DNA from: Bacteroidales bacterium
Lineage (GTDB): Bacteria; Bacteroidota; Bacteroidia; Bacteroidales; F082
NCBI GenBank assembly: GCA_017466405.1
Contig: JAFTUF010000052.1
Coordinates: forward strand, 34,053-98,052
DNA length: 64,000 bases
Direction: 5' to 3'
Positions 9,123 through 18,031 of this stretch are shown here, piece after piece. The position numbers and the translations under genes were made by a program. Position 1 is the stretch's first letter, and every line of letters starts with the position of its first letter. Under the pieces are notes generated by a model. It was not told the DNA's origin, ran no database searches, and saw only the letters and a list, made by a program, of their open reading frames with translations.

Positions 9123-11426
9123 TTATATTCCAAGTTTCAATCCTACGAAGAAAGTTCTCGGCAAACCAGGACCGTAGATATAACCTGCGTCGCGGTCGGC
9201 GCCTTTGTCGAAGTCGTCCTGATATGAATTGAAGATATTCTTTACACCGGCGTTAAACTGCAAGCTGCTGTTGTTCGATACTTTAATATCGTAAGCTACT
9301 TTGATTCCCATGTCGAAGAAATTAGGTGTAATCACTTCTTCGTCTTCTGCCACATAACCAGCGAAGTGTTGTACGAGCATGCTGCCTGTATAAGTTCCCG
9401 ACAAAGCGATGTTCAGAGCATCGAACATGGTGTAGTCCATAGTGATGAATCCGTAATTGTCTGGAGTTCTGAACATACGAGTCTGAGGTTTGATGTTAGG
9501 ATTTTCAGACCATGTCTCAGGTTCTTTATATCTGCTTTTCTGGAAAGTGTATCCAAGTTGAAGGTTGAAGTCGCGTATTGGAGTATAAGTAGCTTCCACG
9601 TTGACGCCTGCCACGTAGGCACCTGAACCATTGCAGCGTTCCATCAAGATGTTACCCTGAGCGTCAGTTCCGTTTTCCTTCAAGATGAAGACATCGTTCA
9701 ATGTTGTGTAAAAACCTTCAGCCAAAATGTTGATATCGCCGCCTTTGATTTTTGATGACCAATTTATTGAACCGCTGAAGCTATTTGAATATTCTGGTTT
9801 TAAGTCTGGGCTTAATGATATGATTGCTACGTCACCACCAACGGCCATGATATGAAGGTCTTCGTCGAAAGCTTGTGGCGCACGATAGCCTGAGGAATAG
9901 CTGAGACGTCCAGTCAATGTCTCTGTGAAGACATAACGGAAGTTGGCTCTCGGACTTATCACGATGTTATCGATAAGGTTATGCTTATCGACTCTGGCGC
10001 CAATCAAAAGTCCCATTCTAGAATTCTTCCATTCGTTTTGAGCGAAGACACTGGCGATATAAATGTCTTGTATCAATGTTCTGTCGTAAGCCAATTGTAT
10101 GTCTTCCAATTTATTTACAGAATATTCAACGCCGGCTACGAATTCTGATGGCATGAATATAAGTTTATCGAAAGTCTGGTTATACTGACCGCCGGTCACC
10201 CAGCTGAAGTCGTTGGAAGTACCGTATGCGTTGATGTCGTATTGAGTTCCGTAATAAGTGTTACGATCTACTTTTTGCATTGATGTGAAGAGTGAGAAAC
10301 GTGTCTTAAGGTTCTTTGACATGAAGTCGTAGGTAAGTCCTCCGCCATGAACGAAATGCTCTGCCTGTTCAGCTACGGTCACTTGGTGAGGCATCATATT
10401 GATGCTATCGCCGCCTCTGCGGAACTCGTGCATGGCGTGATATTCTGCTGTGAGTTTAGCTTGGTTGGAGAATCTGTAGTAGGCGCGGAGTCCTAAAGAC
10501 GTGCCTTTAAGTTTTCCGAGTTCTGTATATCCGTCGCCATCATGATCGTAGCCCTGTCTGTCGCGGCTCATTCCGAAGATGTTAGCGCCGACTTTACGAT
10601 TAGAAGAGACAAGTGCTGCGTTCATGGAGGTGACATTGTCCCATGACTTTCCGCCAATGAGTTGAGTTGTATTACTGATGTCTAACGAGTTACGAATAGG
10701 CTCTCGTGTTATGATGTTGACAACGCCGCCTATAGCGCTAGATCCGAAGATGGCAGAACCGCCACCTCTGATGACTTCAACGCGGTCTATCATAGAGACA
10801 GGTATCTGCTCAAGTCCGTAAACGCCAGCTAATGAGCTGAAGATAGGACGGCTGTCGATGAGAATCTGTGAGTATTTTCCCTCCAAACCGTTGATACGTA
10901 CAGCATTGACACCGCAGTTTTGGCAGGTGTTTTCTACACGTAATCCAGGCTGATAGTTGAGTCCTTCGGCAAGGTTGACAGAGTTGGTGTTGGTGAAAAT
11001 CTTAGGAGTCAGCACGTTGACTATAGTCGCGGCTTCTTTGCGATCTACTTCGTAGCGGTTGGCAGAAACGACGACGTCTTTCATCAAGACGGAGTTTTCT
11101 TCCAAAACAAAATTCATCTCTGTAGAAGTATCGGCTTTGAGAAATATTTGTTGTTCTATGGTTTTATAACCCATGAAAGAAACTACTATAGTATGCGAAC
11201 CTTCGGGAAGGTTTTCGAGGTGATAGTGTCCGGTTTCATTGGTAGCGGTTCCAAGAGTGGTCCCTTTTAAATATATGTTGACAAAAGGCAGATGTTCGTG
11301 GTTGGAGTCTAAAACGTGGCCGTAGATGTTAGCGTCGGTCTTTTTTTGTGCAAGTGATGTGGAGATGTTAATTGTTAGAAATACGCTTAAAAGAAGCAAG
11401 AACTTGATGTTAAAAATTTTTATCAT
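9123..11426 (-). CDS. TonB-dependent outer-membrane receptor
   Basis: 767 residues: signal peptide (1-26), a carboxypeptidase-regulatory-like domain (about 32-115, GHVLDSNHEHLPFVNIYLKG start), a TonB plug (about 120-240, with IDRVEVIRGGGSAIFGSSA) and a 22-strand barrel ending on an aromatic strand (FFVGLKLGI). The plug holds a C-Q-N-C pair. Receptors of this kind import siderophores, haem, vitamins or metal chelates using TonB energy. It has no SusD partner, which argues against a glycan receptor. Substrate unknown. It is monocistronic, with its own promoter box at 11458-11465. Confidence 0.92.
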   Translation of the reverse strand: MIKIFNIKFLLLLSVFLTINISTSLAQKKTDANIYGHVLDSNHEHLPFVNIYLKGTTLGTATNETGHYHLENLPEGSHTIVVSFMGYKTIEQQIFLKADTSTEMNFVLEENSVLMKDVVVSANRYEVDRKEAATIVNVLTPKIFTNTNSVNLAEGLNYQPGLRVENTCQNCGVNAVRINGLEGKYSQILIDSRPIFSSLAGVYGLEQIPVSMIDRVEVIRGGGSAIFGSSAIGGVVNIITREPIRNSLDISNTTQLIGGKSWDNVTSMNAALVSSNRKVGANIFGMSRDRQGYDHDGDGYTELGKLKGTSLGLRAYYRFSNQAKLTAEYHAMHEFRRGGDSINMMPHQVTVAEQAEHFVHGGGLTYDFMSKNLKTRFSLFTSMQKVDRNTYYGTQYDINAYGTSNDFSWVTGGQYNQTFDKLIFMPSEFVAGVEYSVNKLEDIQLAYDRTLIQDIYIASVFAQNEWKNSRMGLLIGARVDKHNLIDNIVISPRANFRYVFTETLTGRLSYSSGYRAPQAFDEDLHIMAVGGDVAIISLSPDLKPEYSNSFSGSINWSSKIKGGDINILAEGFYTTLNDVFILKENGTDAQGNILMERCNGSGAYVAGVNVEATYTPIRDFNLQLGYTFQKSRYKEPETWSENPNIKPQTRMFRTPDNYGFITMDYTMFDALNIALSGTYTGSMLVQHFAGYVAEDEEVITPNFFDMGIKVAYDIKVSNNSSLQFNAGVKNIFNSYQDDFDKGADRDAGYIYGPGLPRTFFVGLKLGI

Positions 11427-11457
11427 TACTATAGAAAATTTAAATGTTAATTTTTTG

Positions 11458-11465
11458 CAAAAGTA
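11458..11465 (-). promoter_or_regulatory. TAnnTTTG -7 box of the TonB receptor
   Basis: TACTTTTG on the minus strand lies 31 bp before the receptor ATG. Confidence 0.6.
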
Positions 11466-11558
11466 AGAATGTTATTAAAAATTTTTGCTAATCATTAATT
11501 GGTATTTATATTGAAAAAAAAATGCATAGAAATACTATTATTATTGCGCTATTTTTAT

Positions 11559-11566
11559 TAAATTTG
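11559..11566 (+). promoter_or_regulatory. TAnnTTTG -7 box of the T9SS cargo gene
   Basis: TAAATTTG lies 48 bp before the ATG at 11615, divergent from the receptor promoter 94 bp away. Confidence 0.6.
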
Positions 11567-11614
11567 TGCCGGATTTCAAATGAAAATAATGTTTAATCAA
11601 TGATTTAAAAAAGT

Positions 11615-13507
11615 ATGAAAAAATTATTTACATTAGTACTTATGTGCACTATGATGTTCGCAGGTTTTGCTCAAGATCCTGGAACATTAGACCCTACTTT
11701 CGGTGATGGTGGTGTTGCTCGTATGCAAGCCTCAGAATCGTTCGACATGCCTTTCGCAATGTTAACTCAAGAAGATGGAAAAATCCTTACTGTTGGTAAA
11801 AGCCGTTTAGACGGAATGAACTATGCTGTTTATATCTCACGTCAAAATCCTGACGGCAGCATGGACCTCAGCTACGGTGTGAATGGAACAGGTTTTAACT
11901 ATCATAAGGCAGACCCTCTCATTTATTTAAATGAAGGTAGAGATGCTTTCTGGGGAAAAGACGGTCTTCTTTTTGTTGCAGGTCATACTTACGATTATGT
12001 AGATAGCAAAGGCTTCGTCTTATGTGTTGACGAAAACGGTTATCCTTATCCATACTTCGGTGAAGAAGGTATTGCTATCAGCGAAGCAGGTGGTGGCATC
12101 GTTTACGAAGGCATTACAGTTGACTCAAACGGAAGACCTATCGTATGCGGTTATAAAAACGATACTCTGTTGGTGAGACGTTATAATGCAGTAGGTCAAC
12201 TTGACCCTTCATTCGGTGAAGGCGGCACTGTGATGATTCCTTTTGAAAATGACATCTATTCTTTCGGTTTTACTATCGAAATATTGCCAGACAATAAGAT
12301 TCTTGTTGGTGGTTCAAAAATGGATGCTGTAGCTCCTATTCATCACCCATTCCTCCTAAGATTAAAAGCTAATGGAACTTTAGATAATACTTTCGCTGAT
12401 AACGGTGTTCTCACTTTCTCAAATACAGAAGGTGCTGAGTTCGTATTGGACATCGCTTTGCAACCTGATGGAAATTACATTATCACAGGTCATAGCGAAA
12501 TTGTTACAGAATCTAACTTGCCAAGCAATAAAGCATACGTGGCTCGCGTCTTGTCAGACGGTACAATCGACGAGTCGTTCGGTGACAACGGATTCACATT
12601 CTTCGAATCATTCTCTGGCGAGGGCTGTACAAACAATAGTTATGGTGTAACAGTTGCTAACGACGGACAAATCTTCGGTACATATTACGCATACAACCAC
12701 GTGACATACGCAAGCCGTGCTTACGTCTATAACGTCGATGCTAACGGTCAGTTGAAAGAAAACTTCGCGGGAACAGGTATCATGCCTTTCACTTTCTCAG
12801 ACCCTGAAGTACAAACATCAGAGATTTTATTACAAGATGATGGTACTCTCTTAGTGTCAGGTTATCTCTTCGACGGCGACTGGTCAACAGACGTTTTCGT
12901 AGCTAAAATTCATACAGATGTCGCTCCTAGCGATCCTGTAGATCCTGCAGAACCAGCAGAAATAGAATTAACAGCAGTAGCAGTTGACGCATATAACGTA
13001 AAAGCTACAGCAACACCTAACGAACACACAGTGGAATATCACGTAGGTATAGCAACAAAAGCCATGTACGATCAAGTAGGTGAAGATGCATTGGTTCAAG
13101 CTCTTCAAGCTGACAATAATCCTTACACAGGAGCAGAAGAAATTATATTCGATGAACTTACACCAGAAACAGAATATGTAGTCATCGCAACAGGTAAAAA
13201 CGCTGACGATGTTTGGATGGTTACAACAACAACAGTTACAACACCAGAAGGTGTAGGCTTTGACGAATTTGGCGTAAACTCATTTGAGGTATATCCAAAT
13301 CCTGCCACATCAGTGGTTTATGTAAAATCATCAAATAACAAAGCTGCTCAAGTAAGTATCATCGACTTAACAGGTCGCTGTGTTAAAGTTGTTGAAACAA
13401 CCGACAATGTAACAACAATCAGTACAGACGATATTAACAAAGGTGTATATTTCATCATGATTCAACAAGATGACAATAAAGTCGTTGAAAAATTGATCGT
13501 AAAATAA
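11615..13507 (+). CDS. T9SS-sorted delta-60-repeat propeller protein
   Basis: A secreted or surface protein of 630 residues. A signal peptide (1-19, MFAGFA-Q) is followed by six delta-60-type repeats recognisable by [LI]D-x-[ST]-F-x-x-x-G (LDPTFGDGG, LDPSFGEGG, LDNTFADNG, IDESFGDNG and others), which form a beta-propeller. A Pro/Glu linker (about 445-460), one Ig/fibronectin-like domain and a C-terminal type A sorting domain follow (about 555-630: VYPNPATSVVYV, GVYFIMIQ, EKLIVK). The sorting domain sends the protein through the SprA translocon, where it is normally cleaved and attached to lipopolysaccharide. Ligand unknown. Confidence 0.9.
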   Translation: MKKLFTLVLMCTMMFAGFAQDPGTLDPTFGDGGVARMQASESFDMPFAMLTQEDGKILTVGKSRLDGMNYAVYISRQNPDGSMDLSYGVNGTGFNYHKADPLIYLNEGRDAFWGKDGLLFVAGHTYDYVDSKGFVLCVDENGYPYPYFGEEGIAISEAGGGIVYEGITVDSNGRPIVCGYKNDTLLVRRYNAVGQLDPSFGEGGTVMIPFENDIYSFGFTIEILPDNKILVGGSKMDAVAPIHHPFLLRLKANGTLDNTFADNGVLTFSNTEGAEFVLDIALQPDGNYIITGHSEIVTESNLPSNKAYVARVLSDGTIDESFGDNGFTFFESFSGEGCTNNSYGVTVANDGQIFGTYYAYNHVTYASRAYVYNVDANGQLKENFAGTGIMPFTFSDPEVQTSEILLQDDGTLLVSGYLFDGDWSTDVFVAKIHTDVAPSDPVDPAEPAEIELTAVAVDAYNVKATATPNEHTVEYHVGIATKAMYDQVGEDALVQALQADNNPYTGAEEIIFDELTPETEYVVIATGKNADDVWMVTTTTVTTPEGVGFDEFGVNSFEVYPNPATSVVYVKSSNNKAAQVSIIDLTGRCVKVVETTDNVTTISTDDINKGVYFIMIQQDDNKVVEKLIVK

Positions 13508-13549
13508 TCCTTATATTATCAGAAGTTCACAACTTCAAAAACACATTAA

Positions 13550-13592
13550 AAAACTCTGGAGTTCTAGAAAGTTAGAACTCCAGAGTTTTTTA
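13550..13592 (+). terminator. Intrinsic terminator after the T9SS cargo gene
   Basis: A 16-bp stem (13551-13566 with 13573-13588) and a six-base loop, followed by T's. It is A-rich on the other side and so possibly bidirectional, facing the convergent Fe-S gene. Confidence 0.93.
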
Positions 13593-13674
13593 ATTTATGA
13601 TTATTACATTTATAAGCGCCACAATTTTGTGACGTCACAGTGTGACTAAACCATCCTGAAATCCCTTCCAAAGT

Positions 13675-14460
13675 TTAATTCCTAATTTTAACCACAATCT
13701 TTTCGAAAGGAATCTTACGGATTGCCTTTTCCATTGCCATCTCGACCAATCGTATCAAACCTCCGCAACAAGGCACTTCCATGATAACGACAGTGAGACT
13801 ATTGATTTTAGCGTCGTCAATCATCTGAACTAATTTATTCACATACGATTCTTTATTGCTGTCAAGTTTAGGACATGCTATCGCCAGTTTCTTACCTTTT
13901 AACAATTTAGCGTGAAATCCGGCGTAAGCGTATGCCGTGCAGTCGGCTGCCAACAACAAATCCGCATTATTGAAAACTCCAGCCTGAGGATTTATAAGAT
14001 GAAGCTGTACAGGCCAGTTAATCTGATATGAATTTGTGTTAGGGAAAGGCATTGGATTCGGCATTGAAATCGAGATTGGATTCGGACATGCAGATGGCGC
14101 AGCATCTGGAACAGGAATATTATTATCTTTAAGATACTGTATTCCTTGTTGATAGAGATTCAACTCGCCATGACTTTTAAGATGATTCAAATGAGCCTCT
14201 ATGACTTTCGGTCCTTGTGGGACAAGTCTTTTCATCACAGCGACCTCATCGTATGCCTCAACTTCTTTCTCTTCTATCGTAATAGCTTTCATAGGGCAGT
14301 CGCCAATGCAAGCTCCAAGTCCGTCACAATAGAGCTCGCTCACCAGACGAGCCTTGCCGTCAATTATCTGCAATGCCCCTTCGTGACAACCTTTGGCACA
14401 AAGTCCGCATCCATTACATAATTCTTCGTCTATTTTTATAATATTTCTTCTTACTTTCAT
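13675..14460 (-). CDS. Ferredoxin-type 2x[4Fe-4S] protein
   Basis: 261 residues. The N-terminus binds two iron-sulphur clusters: CNGCGLCAKGC (from about residue 15) and CDGLGACIGDC (from about 45). The C-terminal half (about 150-261) contains WPVQLHLINPQAG, LLLAADCTAYAYAGFHAKLL, KKLAIACPKLD and VPCCGG, characteristic of a conserved anaerobe family of electron-transfer proteins without a settled function. The middle (PNPISISMPNPMPFPN) is encoded by a 12-bp tandem repeat at 14048-14083 and looks like an in-frame expansion. It is followed 34 bp upstream by the FMN reductase gene on the same strand, suggesting a redox pair. Confidence 0.85.
   Translation of the reverse strand: MKVRRNIIKIDEELCNGCGLCAKGCHEGALQIIDGKARLVSELYCDGLGACIGDCPMKAITIEEKEVEAYDEVAVMKRLVPQGPKVIEAHLNHLKSHGELNLYQQGIQYLKDNNIPVPDAAPSACPNPISISMPNPMPFPNTNSYQINWPVQLHLINPQAGVFNNADLLLAADCTAYAYAGFHAKLLKGKKLAIACPKLDSNKESYVNKLVQMIDDAKINSLTVVIMEVPCCGGLIRLVEMAMEKAIRKIPFEKIVVKIRN
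14048..14083. repeat. 12-bp degenerate tandem repeat inside the ferredoxin-like gene
   Basis: Three consecutive units, GGCATTGGATTC, GGCATTGAAATC and GAGATTGGATTC, preserve the reading frame (four codons each). Confidence 0.8.
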
Positions 14461-14494
14461 AGTTCGTATTTTTTAACAAATATACGAATTATTA

Positions 14495-15073
14495 TCATAA
14501 TATAAACTCAGCAAATTTGTCTGCTTGCTCTTTAATCTGACTCAGCTGCTCCTCCGTCAGATGAAACTCTCCTTTCACCCAGGCTTCCATGCCAAGTTCG
14601 ATACCGACTTGCGGTTCTGTCATCACATTCATCTTTATATATTTCAAAAGCTCGTTGAGTTTCTCTCGGCATGAGGCTGTCTTATTCTTACCTCCTGCTC
14701 CACTGACAGTTATCTTCTTTCCTTGAGCTGCAGTTGGATTAGCGAAATTACTCACATCCATAGGACGCGACAGCCAGTCGAAGAGATTTTTGAGCAAGCC
14801 AGGATAACTGCGGTTATATTCTGGAGTGAAAACCCAGATACCATTAGCATTGATAATCTCCTGACGAACTCTCTCAACAGAAATCAATTGTTGTCCGTTG
14901 TCTGTTGTCCGTTGACTGTTAATCTCCAGATCTTGATTCATATAAGGTAAATCTTTGAAATCGAGATAGGTGATATGATAGCGGTCTTTCAGCATTTCTT
15001 CAACGACTTTAGCCAATTTACGATTGAAAGACTCTTTTCTAAAAGAGCCCACGATAAATAATATATGTTTCAT
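14495..15073 (-). CDS. NADPH-dependent FMN reductase / flavodoxin-like quinone reductase
   Basis: A 192-residue flavodoxin-fold enzyme that moves electrons from NAD(P)H via FMN to small acceptors. The N-terminal FIVGSFRKESFNRKLAK is the FMN phosphate-binding loop of the NADPH-dependent FMN reductase family, and GIWVFTPEYNRSYPGLLKNLFDWLSR is its second signature. The start is set at ATG 15073, since the upstream in-frame TTG adds eight residues before the first strand. Residues after LEI (INSQRTTDNGQQ) come from a short repeat (14888-14922) also found between genes. Physiological acceptor unknown. Confidence 0.9.
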   Translation of the reverse strand: MKHILFIVGSFRKESFNRKLAKVVEEMLKDRYHITYLDFKDLPYMNQDLEINSQRTTDNGQQLISVERVRQEIINANGIWVFTPEYNRSYPGLLKNLFDWLSRPMDVSNFANPTAAQGKKITVSGAGGKNKTASCREKLNELLKYIKMNVMTEPQVGIELGMEAWVKGEFHLTEEQLSQIKEQADKFAEFIL

Positions 15074-15123
15074 AATATTGATTTTTAAGTAGAACAAAAG
15101 ATAGATGAAAATGTTTTAAGAGA

Positions 15124-15168
15124 ATAAAAAAAGCAGCATACCTTAATTATATGTACGCTGCTTTTTTT
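15124..15168 (-). terminator. Intrinsic terminator after rng
   Basis: AGCAGC-x-TAC pairs with GTA-x-GCTGCT around a loop at 15142-15152. T runs on both sides make it usable on either strand; it ends the minus-strand rng transcript. Confidence 0.85.
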
Positions 15169-15199
15169 AGAAAACCTTCAATTTATGTTTGACTTCAAC

Positions 15200-16765
15200 T
15201 TATAAAAGAATTTCGTCGCCATTTTTATTGAGGAAGTTATATTGCATAATATGGAACGATTTAACTTCCTTAATATCAATGTTTCTCTTGTATCTCCATT
15301 TCCATTTTCTTCTTATCGAGATAAATCCTTTTGTTAGATAGGCATAAATAAAAGGATGAACCTGCAATGTGACATCATTTTCATTTTGGTCTAAGAGCAA
15401 GTATTTCAAGTTATTTTCTATCTCATCGATAAATAGCGATGACGATCTTATTTTTCCGGAACCATTGCAAGTCGGGCATTTCTCTTGTACTGTGACTTCC
15501 GTCTCCGGTCTTACTCTTTGACGTGTTATTTGTATGAGACCAAATTTTGAAGCAGGCAATATAGTATGTCGAGCACGGTCTTTCGACATTTCTTCTTTGA
15601 GTTTATTGTATAGTTCTTTTCTGTTAGCCGATTCGTGCATATCTATGAAATCGACAATAATAATTCCGCCCATATCGCGGAGTCGTAGTTGACGTGCTAT
15701 TTCTGTTGCTGCTTCTAAGTTGACAGTCAGGGCGTTTTCTTCTTGAGAGTTTTCTTTGTTGACACGATGTCCGCTATTGACATCGATGACATGCATTGCT
15801 TCTGTGTGCTCAATAATGAGGTAAACACCATTTCTGATTGTGACGATTCTACCAAAGAGACCTGCTATTTGTTTTTTTACGCCGAACTCTTCAAAGATAT
15901 GTTCTTTGCCTTTATATAGTTGGACGATGTCGGTTTTTTGTGGTGCTATGGTAGAAATAAAGCTTCGAATATCTTCATAAAGATTTTTGTCGTCGATATG
16001 GATTCCGTTGAATGATTCGTTCAACATATCTCTCAACACGACGGACGTGCGATCCAACTCGCTTATTAATTTGGTTGGTGATTTGGAAGTGCCGATGGCA
16101 TGAGTCATTGCTTCCCATTTCTTGAGAAGAGTCTTGAGGTCGGCATCAAGTTCAGCCACTTTCTTTCCCTCTGCTACAGTGCGAATGATAACGCCAAAGT
16201 TGTTTGGTTTAATGCTTTGTATGAGAACTTTAAGTCTTTTGCGTTCTTCGCTGCTTTTTATCTTCTGCGATACAGAGACACGATTTGAGAATGGCACCAA
16301 GACGATATAACGTCCTGCGAAAGAGATGTCGGACGACAGACGAGGACCTTTGGTATTGATAGGTTCTTTGACAATCTGCACAGGAATCTTATCACCGACA
16401 GTAAGGAAGTCGGATATTTTACCTGATTTATCGATGTCTTTTTCCAACTCAAAAGAATCCATCTTCAGCTGAGCCGCGTTGCCGTCTTCAGCGAACTTCG
16501 AATATTTCTTCAGAGAGCGAACCTGTGGTCCAAGATCAAGATAATGCAAGAAAGCATCTTTTCTGCTGCCGATGTCAATAAAGGCAGAATTCAAACCCGG
16601 GAGGATTTTCTTCACGCGTCCAAGATAGACGTCGCCTACCGAGATACTGTTGTTTTTCTGTTCTTTATGATATTCTACAAGCTGTTTGTCTTCCAACAAA
16701 ACAATATTAACCTCCGAAACATCAGAACTGATGATGAGCTCCCTGTTGATTTGCGTAGTGTCCAT
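15200..16765 (-). CDS. rng: Ribonuclease G/E family endoribonuclease
   Basis: RNase G matures rRNA and starts mRNA decay by single-strand cleavage. The 521-residue length fits RNase G rather than the longer RNase E. Visible parts: N-terminal S1 domain (about 38-125, with VGDVYLGRVKKILPGLNSAFIDIG), the DNase I-like catalytic part with MHVIDVNSGH and GGIIIVDFIDM (metal-binding aspartates), and the zinc-link CPTCNGSGK. The start ATG at 16765 has no clear -7 box. Together with HU, ssb, gldE and gldD this matches a gene neighbourhood common in Bacteroidota; mutY, often present there, is absent. Confidence 0.96.
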   Translation of the reverse strand: MDTTQINRELIISSDVSEVNIVLLEDKQLVEYHKEQKNNSISVGDVYLGRVKKILPGLNSAFIDIGSRKDAFLHYLDLGPQVRSLKKYSKFAEDGNAAQLKMDSFELEKDIDKSGKISDFLTVGDKIPVQIVKEPINTKGPRLSSDISFAGRYIVLVPFSNRVSVSQKIKSSEERKRLKVLIQSIKPNNFGVIIRTVAEGKKVAELDADLKTLLKKWEAMTHAIGTSKSPTKLISELDRTSVVLRDMLNESFNGIHIDDKNLYEDIRSFISTIAPQKTDIVQLYKGKEHIFEEFGVKKQIAGLFGRIVTIRNGVYLIIEHTEAMHVIDVNSGHRVNKENSQEENALTVNLEAATEIARQLRLRDMGGIIIVDFIDMHESANRKELYNKLKEEMSKDRARHTILPASKFGLIQITRQRVRPETEVTVQEKCPTCNGSGKIRSSSLFIDEIENNLKYLLLDQNENDVTLQVHPFIYAYLTKGFISIRRKWKWRYKRNIDIKEVKSFHIMQYNFLNKNGDEILL

Positions 16766-16797
16766 TCAGTTAATATTTACAAAGGTTTTACAAAAAT

Positions 16798-16836
16798 TAA
16801 AAAAACATAACACAACATTTATATGCTGTGTTATGT
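16798..16836 (-). terminator. Intrinsic terminator after the bS22-like gene
   Basis: A 9-bp stem CATAACACA/TGTGTTATG (16806-16814 with 16827-16835) is followed on the minus strand by a T tract (A's at 16799-16805). It separates the small gene from rng. Confidence 0.85.
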
Positions 16837-16856
16837 ATGTTAAGAATAATCTTAGA

Positions 16857-16946
16857 TTATTTCTTCTTATGTCTGTCCTTTCTTAAACGTTTTTTACGTT
16901 TGTGGGTTGACATTTTGTGTCTTTTATGTTTTTTACCGTTTGGCAT
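16857..16946 (-). CDS. 29-residue basic ribosomal-type protein (bS22/AURKAIP1-COX24-like)
   Basis: A short ORF starting ATG at 16946 encodes MPNGKKHKRHKMSTHKRKKR and then LRKDRHKKK, 29 residues of which about two thirds are basic. The KRKKRLRKxRHKKK end matches the AURKAIP1/COX24 (mS38, bS22) signature of tiny small-subunit ribosomal proteins; near-identical peptides are widely conserved in Bacteroidota, from memory. It lies between HU and rng, 25 bp downstream of HU, and is followed by its own strong terminator, which supports a real gene. Its exact ribosomal site in this phylum is not something the sequence shows. Confidence 0.85.
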   Translation of the reverse strand: MPNGKKHKRHKMSTHKRKKRLRKDRHKKK

Positions 16947-16971
16947 AACTATAAATTTATTGATTTATATT

Positions 16972-17244
16972 TTATTTTACTTCGTTTGCAAAAGTCTTTG
17001 ATGGCTTGAAAGCTGGAATATTGTGAGCTGGGATAATGATTGATTGGTTAACTTTAATATTTCTACCAACTTTTTCAGCTCTAGTCTTTCTGATGAAACT
17101 GCCAAAACCTCTTAAATAAACTGGTTCGCCTTCAGCAACAGATTTCTTTACGATATCCATGAAAGCTTCAACAACTACTTGAGTACTTGCTTTTTCGAGA
17201 CCTGTTTTCTCTGCGATTTGTGCTACGATTTCTGCTTTTGTCAT
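16972..17244 (-). CDS. hup: HU/IHF-family nucleoid protein
   Basis: A 90-residue DNA-bending protein. MTKAEIVAQIAEKTGL, the VYLRGFGSFIRKTR core and the flexible arm with R-N-I-K-V-N and IPAHNIPAFKPSKTF are diagnostic (the DNA-intercalating proline lies in the arm region). It has its own promoter box at 17286-17293 and probably shares a transcript with the 29-residue protein downstream. It is divergent from ssb across 220 bp. Confidence 0.97.
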   Translation of the reverse strand: MTKAEIVAQIAEKTGLEKASTQVVVEAFMDIVKKSVAEGEPVYLRGFGSFIRKTRAEKVGRNIKVNQSIIIPAHNIPAFKPSKTFANEVK

Positions 17245-17285
17245 GTCTATATTTATTTAATTTGTTAATAATTAATTTTAGGTTG

Positions 17286-17293
17286 CAAAGGTA
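17286..17293 (-). promoter_or_regulatory. TAnnTTTG -7 box of hup
   Basis: TACCTTTG on the minus strand, 41 bp before the HU ATG. Confidence 0.65.
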
Positions 17294-17430
17294 AGAACTT
17301 TTTTTGATAATAACTTCAAAAAAAAATCTTTTTTTTCACTAAATGCATTAAAAATGTGAGAAATAGCATTTATATCCCATCAGGCAGCTTATTTTTTCTT
17401 GATTTCTCATCTCTGTTTTGAAAAAAAATG

Positions 17431-17438
17431 TACCTTTG
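17431..17438 (+). promoter_or_regulatory. TAnnTTTG -7 box of ssb
   Basis: TACCTTTG lies 26 bp before the ATG at 17465 and excludes the longer frame starting at 17399. Confidence 0.65.
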
Positions 17439-17464
17439 GTAAATATTTTTTAACATTTACAATT

Positions 17465-18022
17465 ATGGCAAGTCTAAATAAAGTTATGCTTATCGGTCGT
17501 CTTGGCAAAGATCCGGAAGTGATTTCATTTGAGAATGGAAATAAGAAAATGTCGGTTTCCTTAGCAACGACAGAACGTTATCGTGATCGTAATGGCGAGT
17601 GGGCTGAACAAACCGATTGGCACAACCTCGTCGCTTGGGGCAACCTCGCCCTCGATATAGCCGAGAAAAGACGTAACTACATAAAAGGTGACATGATGTA
17701 CGTGGAGGGACGTCTGAAAACACGTCAATATGTAGATACCCAAAACATCACACGTTATGTAACAGAAGTGGTAGTAGATAAGATGATGAGTATAGGAACC
17801 AACAGAGTCCAAAGCAACCCTGCTTATGCAAGCTATCAGCAGTCAACGACCAATTATCAACAGGCTACAGAAAACATTCAGCCAACTTATCAACCTCAAG
17901 GAAACTTTCAAGATGTTAATACTAACTTCCAACAAGCTGTAAATCCATATCAGGCAAGTCCGATGCCAGCACAACCTCCATTGCCAGACCCAACATACGG
18001 CGGCGAAGACCTTCCTTTCTAA
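17465..18022 (+). CDS. ssb: Single-stranded DNA-binding protein
   Basis: SSB protects and organises single-stranded DNA in replication and repair. 185 residues: OB fold (about 1-108) beginning MASLNKVMLIGRLGKDPEV with WAEQTDWHNLVAWGNLA, a Gln/Asn/Tyr-rich linker (about 115-165), and the acidic partner-binding tip GGEDLPF, ending in the D-L-P-F that recruits repair proteins. The ATG at 17465 follows its promoter box. The 74-bp repeat array begins within 30 bp of the stop. Confidence 0.97.
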   Translation: MASLNKVMLIGRLGKDPEVISFENGNKKMSVSLATTERYRDRNGEWAEQTDWHNLVAWGNLALDIAEKRRNYIKGDMMYVEGRLKTRQYVDTQNITRYVTEVVVDKMMSIGTNRVQSNPAYASYQQSTTNYQQATENIQPTYQPQGNFQDVNTNFQQAVNPYQASPMPAQPPLPDPTYGGEDLPF

Positions 18023-18031
18023 TATATATAA

